Source: CAYWYR01 sp964462685 (GTDB lineage: Bacteria > Bacteroidota > Ignavibacteria > Kapaibacteriales > UBA2268). From it: a DNA stretch of 64,000 bases. A program made the translations under genes and the position numbers. Positions 1-8,535 of the stretch are shown here, in pieces. Each line of letters opens with the position of its first letter. The first letter of the stretch is position 1. Under the pieces are notes generated by a model that saw only the letters and a list, made by a program, of their open reading frames with translations, was not told where the DNA came from and searched no databases. The stretch lies in contig CAYWYR010000011.1 in NCBI GenBank assembly GCA_964462685.1, positions 1 through 64,000 on the forward strand. The letters are read 5' to 3'.

Positions 1-679
1 TGACAAGTCTGTCAAAGGGAGAAATTGAGCAGGGTTGTGACTTCGACAAGCTCAGCCACCGAGAGATTCTCAGTCATCCAGAAGTCTTGTCATCTCCCGG
101 CATTCCCAGCACCGCAGCCCGAGGAATCCAGTGCTTGAGCCAAGGCCCCGTCATTCTGAGCGAAGCGAAGAATCTCAAATGCCAAAGACTAGGGCAACCC
201 GAAGAACCACCCTCGTTTTACTATGGTCATGATCGGAATCACTCCTGTAAAGTGATCCCTCCGAAGGGACACAGTTTTTGCATCACCCGGCATTCCCAGC
301 GCCGCAGCCCGAGGAATCCAGTGCTTGAGCCAAGGCCCCGTCATTCTGAGCGAAGCGAAGAATCTTAAATGCCAAAGACTAGGGCAACCCTAAGAAACCT
401 CCCTCGCTTTACTGTGGTCGTGATAAGAATCACTCCCGTAAAGCGGTCCCTCCTAAGGGACAATTAAAGTATTGGCCGGATCTCCACCCGTCATCCCGAG
501 GGAATGTCACACTGAGCCTGTCGAAGTGTAAGACATGACCGAAGAATCGCTGGTGCCTTTCCTTACTCCCTTCCCGCAACACTCTGTACCTTAGCTTACC
601 TCTACGGCCTTTCCAAACAACAATTTCATACGCACCTCAACCGTTATCTTCTATACTTATCCACATCTTCTGTAACTAA
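1..679. repeat. Gene-free repeat cluster (REP-like elements and a tandem ~190-bp unit)
   Basis: Two head-to-tail copies of a unit of about 190 bp lie at about 91-280 and 281-468. Equivalent landmarks are exactly 190 bases apart, for example GAGGAATCCA at 121 and 311. Each unit carries the core CATTCTGAGCGAAGCGAAGA. The motif CTTCGACAAGCTCAG at 41-55 and its near reverse complement CTGAGCCTGTCGAAG at 512-526 flank the tandem pair; the latter recurs after the first EF-G gene near 47426. A short open frame through the repeats (87-368) encodes repeat-derived peptides such as RHSERSEES and is not a gene. Elements of this look are scattered between genes in many Bacteroidota/Chlorobi genomes (from memory). 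Nothing gene-like is seen between 560 and 709. Confidence 0.8.
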
Positions 680-709
680 TTGCCCACATGGGTGTTACTA
701 TTACTGCAA

Positions 710-1276
710 ATGGCTACCGAATTATCGGAATACGATGACGCAGACCTGTTCGCTATGATGCGACCTGGCAGAAAGTCCAGAGGCGAAGCTTTTGCTGAGC
801 TTTATGGTAGGTATTCTTCACGGGTATATGCGTATTGTGTCAGATTCCTTAGCGATAAGAACGAGGCACAGGATATATTCCAGGAGACATTTGTAAAGTT
901 CTATCAGTCCGCCGAAAAGGACAGGGTTATGACAAACGTTCCGGCCTTTATTCTGAGAATAGCCCGTAATCTTTGTGTAAACCATGTAAGGGCGGCAAAG
1001 CCGACAACTTCTTTTGAAGAATATATGGGTGGATTCGAAACCTATGATTCCGATAAAGACGAACTGCTCGGGCTGATTAAAAACGCTTTGGAACTACTGC
1101 CCGATGATTACAGAGAGGTATTTGTACTTAGGGAGTATGATGGGCTATCTTACCAAGATATTGCCGATATTACAGATACCAATATCAATAATATCAAAGT
1201 AAAGATATATAGGGCAAAGCAAAAAGTTAGAGATATTCTTCAACCATATTTGAAAGATCTCGAAAAAAATAGTTAA
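710..1276 (+). CDS. ECF-type RNA polymerase sigma factor
   Basis: A sigma-70 family protein of about 188 residues with only the sigma2 and sigma4 domains, the ECF layout. The sigma2 part includes YCVRFLSDKNEAQDIFQETF (core binding and -10 recognition). The sigma4 part has the helix-turn-helix stretch DGLSYQDIADITDTNINNIK followed by a basic helix KIYRAKQKVRDIL. The open frame extends to a TTG at 680, but ATG 710 begins just before the conserved acidic N-terminus and is preferred; no clear ribosome-binding site marks either. The next gene, 127 bases downstream, encodes its probable anti-sigma factor, so the pair is likely a signalling unit that redirects RNA polymerase in response to an envelope signal. 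The target regulon cannot be read from this window. Confidence 0.92.
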   Translation: MATELSEYDDADLFAMMRPGRKSRGEAFAELYGRYSSRVYAYCVRFLSDKNEAQDIFQETFVKFYQSAEKDRVMTNVPAFILRIARNLCVNHVRAAKPTTSFEEYMGGFETYDSDKDELLGLIKNALELLPDDYREVFVLREYDGLSYQDIADITDTNINNIKVKIYRAKQKVRDILQPYLKDLEKNS

Positions 1277-1359
1277 TTTCAGATAAATGCGGAAAATCGG
1301 CTAAATCAAATGGAAAAAATGCCGAAAACGTGACTGAAATATGAAATAATATGAACAAA

Positions 1360-1374
1360 GTGCATAGAATGCAC
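1360..1374. promoter_or_regulatory. Short inverted repeat between sigma factor and anti-sigma gene
   Basis: GTGCAT at 1360-1365 and ATGCAC at 1369-1374 form a perfect 6-bp inverted repeat with a 3-base centre, 30 bases before the anti-sigma start. It could be an operator or a small RNA hairpin. The sequence alone does not decide. Confidence 0.3.
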
Positions 1375-1403
1375 AAAACAGGTTTTTTAGAACCACATTT
1401 AGA

Positions 1404-2729
1404 ATGGCAAAATTAGACGGCATAACATCTTCCGAAAAGCTTACTTTACTGCTTGACGGTGAACTTGACCCAGGTCAGGAAGAGGCTCTTATGGCCGAGA
1501 TCGATAACAGCCCCGAACTCCAGGAGGAGATGGATCAGCTGCTTTCGATCAGGGAGGCCCTTGTTAAAGATACCGAGGCGTTCACGCCACCAGCAGCTGT
1601 TACATCTAGCGTTTTCTCCGCTATCGGTTACATGGCGCCAGCTTCCGCAGGTGGTACTGCGGCAGGTACGGCAGCCGTTGCGCCATTCGTTCAGTCAATT
1701 GTCGTTCCCGTTATAACGGCTTTGCTGATCTCAGGTGGTACTCTAATCTTTACCTCCAACTATACCGATAGCCTGTTCAGAGTAGATGATCAATCAACCG
1801 AATTATCCAATACTCCGATAGAAGACCAAATATCTGATACAGATGAATTATCTGATGACAGTATCGTAGATGCTCAGAACGCCAATAATCAAAACAATGT
1901 AGAAGTCGATAACTATCCAATAACTTCTACTAGAAATTCAGCCAGTGCAACCTCATCACCAAATCAGTTATCTAATCTAGATAGCAGAGTTGATGATGAA
2001 AGAGAAGTTGATGCTAGAAGAGTAAGCAGTCGTGTATCTACTGATATTGATTCAGAAGATTCTAGAAATATATCATCCTCTATGGATGTATCTTTACAAA
2101 ACAACTCATCAAATAGAGATAATCTAAACAAGACTGATGAATCAGATTATAGAATTCCATTCAATGGGATTATGATAAAACCTTCTGGAATAGTATTGGC
2201 ATCTGCTAACACGGCTTTCGGAAAGCCATACTCTATAGGGCGTAACGGATCGGATATCAACGTTGCTCAATACGATTATTCCGGCATTAGGGAAATCAAA
2301 AACCATGTCGAACTATATTCAGTAGGTGCAGGAAGCCAGTTTGGTATTCAAGCAGTATTTGCTAATGTAGGCAGGGGGTTTGGTATTGGTGCAAATTTGA
2401 ATTCTATTATGGCAGTTAAAGATGCAAATTCTGGTATCGAATCTTCAGAGTTGCAATTTGGTGCTATGGTTCAATATAAATCTTACGACCTGGCATATGA
2501 GTTTTCTGATGATTTGATAGTAATGCCTGTTGCTACCAGTGATATAAACTTTGGTACAAACTTCTCAAGTTTAGGGCTTTCAGCTAAAGCAGTGATGGAG
2601 TACTCTAACTTCACAGTTGGTGCAGGTTATAGATATAACAGTGTATTAATGGAGCGTGGGGAATTCCAGATTTCTGAGGATACTCCGCTTCCATCTGGAT
2701 TTGTATTTTCATTCGGCTACCAGTTCTAA
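1404..2729 (+). CDS. Anti-sigma factor with transmembrane helix, disordered linker and outer-membrane barrel-like C-domain
   Basis: A 441-residue protein in four parts. Residues 1-65 resemble the helical sigma-binding domain of anti-sigma factors (LLLDGELDPGQEEALMAEI), without the zinc-binding His/Cys residues. Residues about 96-117 form one hydrophobic helix (VQSIVVPVITALLISGG). Residues 121-250 are a low-complexity Asn/Ser/Asp linker. Residues about 251-441 alternate polar and hydrophobic residues in strand-like runs rich in Gly and aromatics and end in FSFGYQF, with a terminal Phe as in outer-membrane beta-barrels. It follows the ECF sigma gene. Inference: the protein holds the sigma factor in the cytoplasm, crosses the inner membrane and anchors in the outer membrane. 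This resembles the dual-membrane-spanning anti-sigma factors reported in Bacteroides. The linker, about 130 residues, is long enough to span a periplasm. Confidence is high for anti-sigma and moderate for the barrel. Confidence 0.75.
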   Translation: MAKLDGITSSEKLTLLLDGELDPGQEEALMAEIDNSPELQEEMDQLLSIREALVKDTEAFTPPAAVTSSVFSAIGYMAPASAGGTAAGTAAVAPFVQSIVVPVITALLISGGTLIFTSNYTDSLFRVDDQSTELSNTPIEDQISDTDELSDDSIVDAQNANNQNNVEVDNYPITSTRNSASATSSPNQLSNLDSRVDDEREVDARRVSSRVSTDIDSEDSRNISSSMDVSLQNNSSNRDNLNKTDESDYRIPFNGIMIKPSGIVLASANTAFGKPYSIGRNGSDINVAQYDYSGIREIKNHVELYSVGAGSQFGIQAVFANVGRGFGIGANLNSIMAVKDANSGIESSELQFGAMVQYKSYDLAYEFSDDLIVMPVATSDINFGTNFSSLGLSAKAVMEYSNFTVGAGYRYNSVLMERGEFQISEDTPLPSGFVFSFGYQF

Positions 2730-2756
2730 ATAACTGTACTTTTATTTAGAATTAGA

Positions 2757-3458
2757 TTATTGATATTCAAGTGGGTCTTGGGTATCTGCTTTTTCAAAGC
2801 CTCTCAGCCTATATAGGCAGCTCTCACATTTGCCGCAAGGTTTATCATTAGATTGGTAGCAGGAGTGTGTCAGCTCGAATGGTGTATTTAGTTTTTCTCC
2901 AGTCTGAACGATCTGTGTCTTTGTCATATCGATCACAGGTGTCAATATCCGGATAGGAGGTCTAATTGCAGTGCCTTCTTCGATAGCTTTTTCAAAAGCT
3001 TTGAAAAATTCCGGTGTGGTATCGGGATATCCAGAAGAATCCTCGGCAACCGCACCTACTGCAACTGCTGCCGCCCCGATTACCTCAGCATAAGAAACAG
3101 CCATTGCCAGTATGTTCGCATTTCGGAATGGTACGTAGGTTTTAGGTACTTTTTTTTCTTTACTTCCTGTTATAGGATTGTTCATTTCAAACTCGTCTTT
3201 CTCTGGATTAGGTACGGAGATATCTGAATCGGTAAGTGCCGAGCCACCGATCTGAGTGAAGTGCGAACAGTTTACCGTTATCTTTTCTTGAATACGAAAA
3301 TGCTCGCATAACTTTTTAAACGATAGCGTCTCAGCTTCTAAGGTTCTTTGTCCATAATCTAAAAAAATAGCAGCCAAATCATAGCCGTGTTCTCTTATTA
3401 TCGATGCCGTAACAGCGGAATCCATCCCGCCAGACATCAAAACAACTGCTTTTTTCAA
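2757..3458 (-). CDS. queC: 7-cyano-7-deazaguanine synthase (QueC)
   Basis: QueC converts 7-carboxy-7-deazaguanine to preQ0 using ATP and ammonia, on the pathway to queuosine in tRNA. The N-terminus has the adenylation PP-loop SGGMDS (residues 9-14). The C-terminus has the four-cysteine zinc site spread over CYQSNDKPCGKCESC. The length, 233 residues, is normal. No other queuosine genes are adjacent. It converges with the anti-sigma gene, with 27 bases between stops, and is followed on its own strand by nothing related, so it is probably transcribed alone or after the upstream pirin gene (37-base gap). Confidence 0.95.
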   Translation of the reverse strand: MKKAVVLMSGGMDSAVTASIIREHGYDLAAIFLDYGQRTLEAETLSFKKLCEHFRIQEKITVNCSHFTQIGGSALTDSDISVPNPEKDEFEMNNPITGSKEKKVPKTYVPFRNANILAMAVSYAEVIGAAAVAVGAVAEDSSGYPDTTPEFFKAFEKAIEEGTAIRPPIRILTPVIDMTKTQIVQTGEKLNTPFELTHSCYQSNDKPCGKCESCLYRLRGFEKADTQDPLEYQ

Positions 3459-3495
3459 AATAATCCCGTTATCAGTTTATCAATTACAAATAAAT

Positions 3496-4200
3496 TTAAT
3501 CCATAGGAACTTCGATAAATAGAACCTGTGAGTCTATCTCAGCGGTAACCGAGAAGTGATCTACCCCAGATACTCCGATAGCATCTTTCGATAACAACCT
3601 CTCGCCATCAGTATTTACTCTGCCCTCAATCACAAATGCGTAAACTCCATTTCCTCGAAATAGATTATTATACTCGATTGACCTTCCTTCTTCAATATCT
3701 GTGATACTTATCGCAGCATCCTGATTTATACTTAAGGAATCACTATCAGGCCCAACTAACTGCTGGATCTTGTTCAATCTTTGATCGGGATCAAACTCTT
3801 TTTCATCATATCGCGGTTTGATACCGTACTCTTTTGGCTTTATCCAAATCTGCAATAGGCTAACAGGTTCAGTGTCGTCTTCATTCGTTTCGGAATGAAA
3901 CACGCCTGTACCAGCACTCATCACCTGCACCATCGAGCTATCGATAGTACCTTCGGCGCCCATAGAGTCTTTATGTGTCAGTTTCCCGGATAAGGGTATT
4001 GTGATTATCTCCATATCTTTATGGGGATGAGTTCCGAAACCGCTTTCCGGTGCTATAATATCATCGTTGAGTACAAGCAGCTGTCCAAAACCGTTTCTAT
4101 CGGGGGAATGCCAATGCCCGAAGCTGAAAGAGTGCCGTGCTTCCAACCAACCCAAATGATTCTTGCCCCTTGTTTCCTCTCTGTGTATTATCTTTTCCAT
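3496..4200 (-). CDS. Pirin family protein (YhhW-like bicupin)
   Basis: A 234-residue bicupin of the pirin family. The N-terminal cupin has the metal-binding histidines of GFGTHPHKDMEIITIPLSG and the later GVFHSETNED segment. The family opening HSFSFGHWHSPDRNGFG is intact. Bacterial relatives (E. coli YhhW) bind a metal and have quercetinase activity in vitro, but the physiological role is unclear. The gene lies upstream of queC on the same strand and is divergent from ubiE/menG. The biochemical substrate cannot be assigned. Confidence 0.9.
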   Translation of the reverse strand: MEKIIHREETRGKNHLGWLEARHSFSFGHWHSPDRNGFGQLLVLNDDIIAPESGFGTHPHKDMEIITIPLSGKLTHKDSMGAEGTIDSSMVQVMSAGTGVFHSETNEDDTEPVSLLQIWIKPKEYGIKPRYDEKEFDPDQRLNKIQQLVGPDSDSLSINQDAAISITDIEEGRSIEYNNLFRGNGVYAFVIEGRVNTDGERLLSKDAIGVSGVDHFSVTAEIDSQVLFIEVPMD

Positions 4201-4345
4201 TAAATCAACCTCTATTGTACTTTCTTATTTATTGCTTACTGTTAAAAGATTAGTCGTAAATCTTGCGTCAATATTCTATCTAATATTCATAATTGATAAT
4301 GCATATATTAATTTTGTAATCAAACGTAAACTCAAGCGGTGTGTA

Positions 4346-5035
4346 ATGTCGGAAAAGATAAGGTTGATGTTCGATGATATATCAGGTAAGTATGACCTGC
4401 TTAATGATATTCTCTCTTTCGGAACCCATCGACTGTGGAAAAAGCAGGTAGCTGCAAAAGCAAAAGCCGCAGCAAATGGTAGCGACGGTTACTATATAGA
4501 TTGCGCTACCGGAACTGGTGATATCGCTGAGGCTATATTATTAGCTGATCCGAACGGATCAGCTATAGCTTTGGATTTCTCCCCTAAGATGATAGAATAC
4601 GCTCAAGAAAGGCACGACGGGAAAAGTATCGAGTTTTCTGTTCAGGATATCATGAATATCCCTTATCCAGATAGTACATTCGATGCTGCGACGATATCTT
4701 TCGGGATACGCAACGTAGATGACCCTGCCCGGGTAATCTCGGAAATGGGTAGGGTCGTAAAGACTGGGGGATCGGTTATTGTTCTGGAAACGGGGCAACC
4801 CGAAGGAATAACTGGGGCTATATATAGGGGTATCTACAAAACTGTACTGCCAGTAGTGGGCGGGCTGATTGCCCGAAACAAATCTGCCTACAGGTATCTA
4901 CCGGAATCAGCGGCAGCATTCCCTTACGGTGATGCTTTCAAGAATATCATGAAATCAACAGATAGATTTTCTGAACTATTCTATGATAAAAAATCATTCG
5001 GAGTAGCTTACCTTTACACAGGAATAGTTAAGTGA
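4346..5035 (+). CDS. ubiE: Demethylmenaquinone methyltransferase (UbiE/MenG)
   Basis: A SAM-dependent C-methyltransferase that makes menaquinone (or the ubiquinone intermediate). The family N-terminus MFDDISGKYDLLNDILSFG is present. The SAM loop reads DCATGTGDIAEA, and the C-terminal family block IRNVDDPARVISEMGRVVK follows. Start ATG 4346 gives 229 residues, the usual length. The frame is open back to 4163, but that part overlaps the divergent pirin gene and has no family similarity. In this lineage the substrate is most likely demethylmenaquinone. No other quinone genes are adjacent. Confidence 0.93.
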   Translation: MSEKIRLMFDDISGKYDLLNDILSFGTHRLWKKQVAAKAKAAANGSDGYYIDCATGTGDIAEAILLADPNGSAIALDFSPKMIEYAQERHDGKSIEFSVQDIMNIPYPDSTFDAATISFGIRNVDDPARVISEMGRVVKTGGSVIVLETGQPEGITGAIYRGIYKTVLPVVGGLIARNKSAYRYLPESAAAFPYGDAFKNIMKSTDRFSELFYDKKSFGVAYLYTGIVK

Positions 5036-5118
5036 AAGCCCGCATTGTTTTCCCAAAGCTATCCCTTTGATTTGTATTCGTTAATTTTGAAAATAAAGTA
5101 ATCAACAAATGTATCGAT

Positions 5119-6126
5119 ATGGATAATCTGAACGGTAGAATAGATTCTTTGAAAGATGAACTTGATATCTCAATAAATAAAGTAGATAGCGAAGAAACTT
5201 TAGAACAATTCAGGCTGGAGTTTTTAGTAAAAAAAGGGAAAGTGACCCAACTACTTGAAGAGTTCAAAAAACTACCATCTGAGGGTAAAAAAGAATTCGG
5301 CAGGCCTGTTAACGAACTCAAGCGTTACAGTGAAACCTTATATTCTGAAAAGAAGCAGCTTTTAGAAAGCAAAGAATCTGAACATCCATCTATTGATCTA
5401 ACTCTGCCTGGCAGAAAACCTATTAAAGGTACAAAGCATATTGTTAGGCAGATTATTGATGAGATGACAGATATATTCATAAAGCTTGGCTTTTCTGTAG
5501 CGGAAGGGCCAGAGATAGAAGATGGATATCACAATTTTGATGCCCTGAACTTCCCGCCTAACCACCCCGCCCGCGATATGCAGGATACCTTCTTCGTAAA
5601 GGACAGTATTCCCGGTCAAGATAGGGAGCTGGTTCTTAGAACTCACACATCCCCTGTACAGATACGGATGATGGAGAATAAAAAGCCACCAATCAGGTCT
5701 ATTATGCCGGGTCGTGTTTATAGGAATGAAGCACTTGATTCTACTCACCTAGCTGAATTCCACCAGATGGAAGGTCTCTATATCAACGAAGGTGTTACTT
5801 TTGCCGAATTAAAAGGAACTATGCTTACGTTCGCCAAGAAGATGTACGGCGATAAAGCGAAATTCAGATTCAGGCCATCTTTCTTCCCCTTCACCGAACC
5901 ATCTGCTGAGCTTGATGTAACTATGGATGGCGGTAAAAAGTGGATGGAGGTTGTAGGTTGCGGTATGGTTCATCCCAATGTATTGTCAGCCGGTGGTATC
6001 GATCCTGATAAATATACAGGTTACGCCTTTGGTTTCGGCATTGAGCGTATAGCGATGCTGCGTAGCGGTCTTGAAGATATCAGGCTTTTATACGAGAATG
6101 ATGTAAGAGTGCTTGAACAGTTTTGA
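5119..6126 (+). CDS. pheS: Phenylalanyl-tRNA synthetase alpha subunit
   Basis: A class II aminoacyl-tRNA synthetase alpha chain, 335 residues, charging tRNA-Phe. There is an N-terminal coiled-coil tRNA-binding arm (about 1-90). Motif 2 lies around RVYRNEALDSTHLAEFHQME and motif 3 is GFGIERIAMLRSGLEDIR near the C-terminus. The beta subunit gene pheT is not adjacent or elsewhere in the window; in this group the two are often unlinked. A toxin-antitoxin pair follows directly. Confidence 0.97.
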   Translation: MDNLNGRIDSLKDELDISINKVDSEETLEQFRLEFLVKKGKVTQLLEEFKKLPSEGKKEFGRPVNELKRYSETLYSEKKQLLESKESEHPSIDLTLPGRKPIKGTKHIVRQIIDEMTDIFIKLGFSVAEGPEIEDGYHNFDALNFPPNHPARDMQDTFFVKDSIPGQDRELVLRTHTSPVQIRMMENKKPPIRSIMPGRVYRNEALDSTHLAEFHQMEGLYINEGVTFAELKGTMLTFAKKMYGDKAKFRFRPSFFPFTEPSAELDVTMDGGKKWMEVVGCGMVHPNVLSAGGIDPDKYTGYAFGFGIERIAMLRSGLEDIRLLYENDVRVLEQF

Positions 6127-6181
6127 AACTATATATGTGTCTATTAGTTTTATATTTATACAAAACCATGGAGGTGTTAAA

Positions 6182-6391
6182 ATGTCCATAATGACAATAA
6201 ATGTTGAAAGTGAAGAAGTAAAGAATCTTATTCTTGAGATGGACAGGAATAAAATGATTAAGATAATTAATAAACCACAAGACTTATCTGAATTTCAAGG
6301 CATTTTAAAAATGAATGATAAAAGGATAGAAGAATTTTTAGGATATATAGAAGAATCAAGGAAAGGCTCCGATGATAGATTACCTCTTTGA
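6182..6391 (+). CDS. Probable antitoxin of a VapBC-type pair
   Basis: A small protein of 69 residues. ATG 6182 is preceded by one of the clearest ribosome-binding sites in the window, GGAGGTG at 6170-6176, so the frame's earlier extension to 6113 is discarded. The N-terminal part (MTINVESEEVKNLI) could be a short DNA-binding strand-helix element. The C-terminal half is charged and helical, fitting a segment that wraps the toxin. It overlaps the PIN toxin gene by 20 bases, the usual translational coupling of such operons. The identification rests mainly on size and context. No specific antitoxin family was recognised. Confidence 0.75.
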   Translation: MSIMTINVESEEVKNLILEMDRNKMIKIINKPQDLSEFQGILKMNDKRIEEFLGYIEESRKGSDDRLPL

Positions 6392-6740
6392 TACAAATAT
6401 AATCATCCTGTTTCTTAATGATATGCTAAAACATGAAAAAATTGAATCCATTGTAAGAAGCGGAAACTTTAAAACATCATCAATTGTAAAACTTGAACTT
6501 TTAGGTTGGAATAAGATAACAGAGAGTGAGTTTAATAATATCAGTAATTTCCTTTCTCAAATTGAAATCTTGCATTTAAGCGATGCAATATTAGATATTG
6601 CTATAAGACTTAAAAGAAATAGTAACCTAAAAGTTCCAGAAGCAGTTATTGCCGCAACTAGCATATATAATAACTTGCAGCTAGTTACCAATGATAAGGA
6701 CTTTTACGACTTACCCGACCTTCAAATAGCTAAATTCTGA
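6372..6740 (+). CDS. PIN-domain ribonuclease toxin (VapC-like)
   Basis: A 122-residue PIN-domain protein, the toxin partner of a type II toxin-antitoxin pair. Acidic metal-binding residues appear in the expected places: LFDTNIIILFL at the N-terminus, KLELLG near residue 40, and LVTNDKDFYDL near the C-terminus. VapC toxins cleave tRNA or rRNA; the target here is unknown. The pair sits between pheS and pepT and is more AT-rich than its neighbours, which suggests it was acquired. It appears intact. Confidence 0.9.
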   Translation: MIDYLFDTNIIILFLNDMLKHEKIESIVRSGNFKTSSIVKLELLGWNKITESEFNNISNFLSQIEILHLSDAILDIAIRLKRNSNLKVPEAVIAATSIYNNLQLVTNDKDFYDLPDLQIAKF

Positions 6741-6767
6741 CTCACCAATCATCTAGCCAATATTCTC

Positions 6768-7991
6768 ATGGAAAAAGTAATTGACCGCCTGATAAGATAT
6801 GTACAGATAGATACGCAAGCCGATCCTAATAGCGATACAACCCCATCAACCCAAAAGCAGTTCGATTTAGCCAGGTTGCTCGTAAAAGAACTGAAAGGTA
6901 TGGGCATAGATGATGCACATGTAGATGATAACTGTTATGTGATGGCTACTATACAAAGTAATATAGAGGGTTCAGTACCTACAATCGGGTTTGTTGCACA
7001 CATGGACACATCACCCGACGTGCCCGCGACCAACGTGAACCCCCAGGTGCTGGAAAACTACCAAGGTGGGGATATTACTTTACCAAACGGTATAGTAATT
7101 AAAGAGAGCGAGAATAAAGCTCTCAAAGACTGCATTGGCCATACTATTGTGCATACCGATGGTACAACACTTCTTAGCTCAGATGATAAATCGGGTGTTT
7201 CAGCAATTATGACTGCCGCGGAATATTTTGTGAATCATCCTGAAATAAAACACGGCGATATAAAAATCGGATTCACGCCCGACGAAGAAATCGGCCGTGG
7301 CGCTAACAAGTTCGATATTCAAAAGTTCGGTGCTGAATATGCTTATACTATTGATGGAGAGATGCCGGGCCAACTCAATCGCGAGACATTCTCCGCCGAT
7401 ATGGCAATGGTAAAAGTCACAGGGCGGGAAATCCATCCAGGTTCAGCAAAAGATATTATGATAAACGCTGTTCGCGTATTATCATGCCTAATAGATAATC
7501 TACCCAAGAAAATCAGTCCTGAGCATACTGAAGGGCATCAGCCATATTTACATCCGCACAATATTAAAGGAGAGGTTAAAGCTGCTGAATCAATGTTTCT
7601 ATTGCGTGCTTTTAATGGGGATGACCTGAAGCAAATGTCTGTTTATCTAGAAGCAGCAGCAAATAAAGCAAGAAAGGAATTCCCGAATGCTACCATTCAG
7701 ATCGAATACACTAAGCAGTACCGCAATATGTTCGAATGGCTGAAGGATGATACAAAAGGTTTGGATTACATGTTCGAAGCAGCACAGAAAGCTGGAGCAG
7801 ATCCATACTGGGAACCCATAAGGGGAGGAACCGATGGTTCTAGGCTTACCGAAATGGGCCTTCCATGCCCGAATATTTTTACAGGTGGCCAGAACTTCCA
7901 CTCTGTTACAGAATGGGTATCTATTGATGCATTACAACTGGCGGTGGACACAATTATCGAGCTCTGCCAGATATGGGCCGAAAAGAAATAA
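6768..7991 (+). CDS. pepT: Peptidase T (tripeptide aminopeptidase)
   Basis: A cytoplasmic zinc tripeptidase of the M20B family, 407 residues, removing the N-terminal residue of tripeptides. Metal ligands and the catalytic acids lie in GFVAHMDTSPD, TTLLSSDDKSGVSAIM and GFTPDEEIGRGA. The late family motif IRGGTDGSRLTEMGLPCPNI is complete. Length is as expected. It starts 27 bases after the toxin gene, so it may be read partly from upstream transcription. Confidence 0.95.
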   Translation: MEKVIDRLIRYVQIDTQADPNSDTTPSTQKQFDLARLLVKELKGMGIDDAHVDDNCYVMATIQSNIEGSVPTIGFVAHMDTSPDVPATNVNPQVLENYQGGDITLPNGIVIKESENKALKDCIGHTIVHTDGTTLLSSDDKSGVSAIMTAAEYFVNHPEIKHGDIKIGFTPDEEIGRGANKFDIQKFGAEYAYTIDGEMPGQLNRETFSADMAMVKVTGREIHPGSAKDIMINAVRVLSCLIDNLPKKISPEHTEGHQPYLHPHNIKGEVKAAESMFLLRAFNGDDLKQMSVYLEAAANKARKEFPNATIQIEYTKQYRNMFEWLKDDTKGLDYMFEAAQKAGADPYWEPIRGGTDGSRLTEMGLPCPNIFTGGQNFHSVTEWVSIDALQLAVDTIIELCQIWAEKK

Positions 7992-8051
7992 ACCTTTATA
8001 TATAATATTTTAATAATCGAAGCATTTCAAATTTTACCAGCTTTTATATAA

Positions 8052-8438
8052 AAGCACTTTCAGTATTGCTATTTCTTTTTCAAGGGATTTTATATTGGTG
8101 GCCGATTAGGTGTGAATTTCAAATGGGTTCCACAGGATACCAAAAATGCTTTCATAGCTTTTGAAGAAGCAAATGGAACTATTGGCATGGATGCCCCGGT
8201 GAACTTTTTCGGATATGCTGCAAGCGCAAATATTGGGCTTTTATTCCCGATTACAGACAACTTAGCCTTTAAGGCCCAAGGCCAGTTAGGTGGCATTGCG
8301 GAAAATATCAATAGGGGAAGTGTTGGAGTAACAGATTTTTTTTTCGTTCCGTTTTCTAGTGGGATCTTCACAGGTATCAATCTATGCAATACAGCGAGTG
8401 TAAACCTTGGAGTTGTACTTATCATTGATCAGTTGTAA
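8052..8438 (+). pseudogene. 5'-truncated tandem copy of the downstream beta-barrel gene
   Basis: An open stretch without a signal peptide or credible start codon; it is open from just after a stop at 8049. It encodes FYIGGRLGVNFKW near its beginning and LFPITDNLAFKAQGQLGG later. The intact gene downstream has YLYIGGRLGLSYNN and IFPITDYISIKLQGELGF in the same order and at similar spacing. The first roughly 95 residues of that gene have no counterpart here. The A/T-rich leaders of the two (CCAGCTTTTATATAA near 8037, CCAGTTTTTATATAA near 8473) are also alike, which supports a tandem duplication followed by loss of the 5' part of this copy. Confidence 0.65.
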
Positions 8439-8535
8439 AAATTGTTGCTTGGGAGCACATTTTTATTTCTTCCAGTTTTTATATAATATGTACAGTTGAA
8501 AATTCTTTTTTGAAATATAATGAGGGCTGAATTAC

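Noticed and set aside
87..368. Small open frame in the repeat cluster
   Set aside because: It is made wholly of the tandem repeats and encodes the repeat-derived peptide type seen at many such elements.
4163..4345. N-terminal extension of the UbiE frame
   Set aside because: It lies over the divergent pirin start and has no family similarity; ATG 4346 gives the normal UbiE N-terminus.
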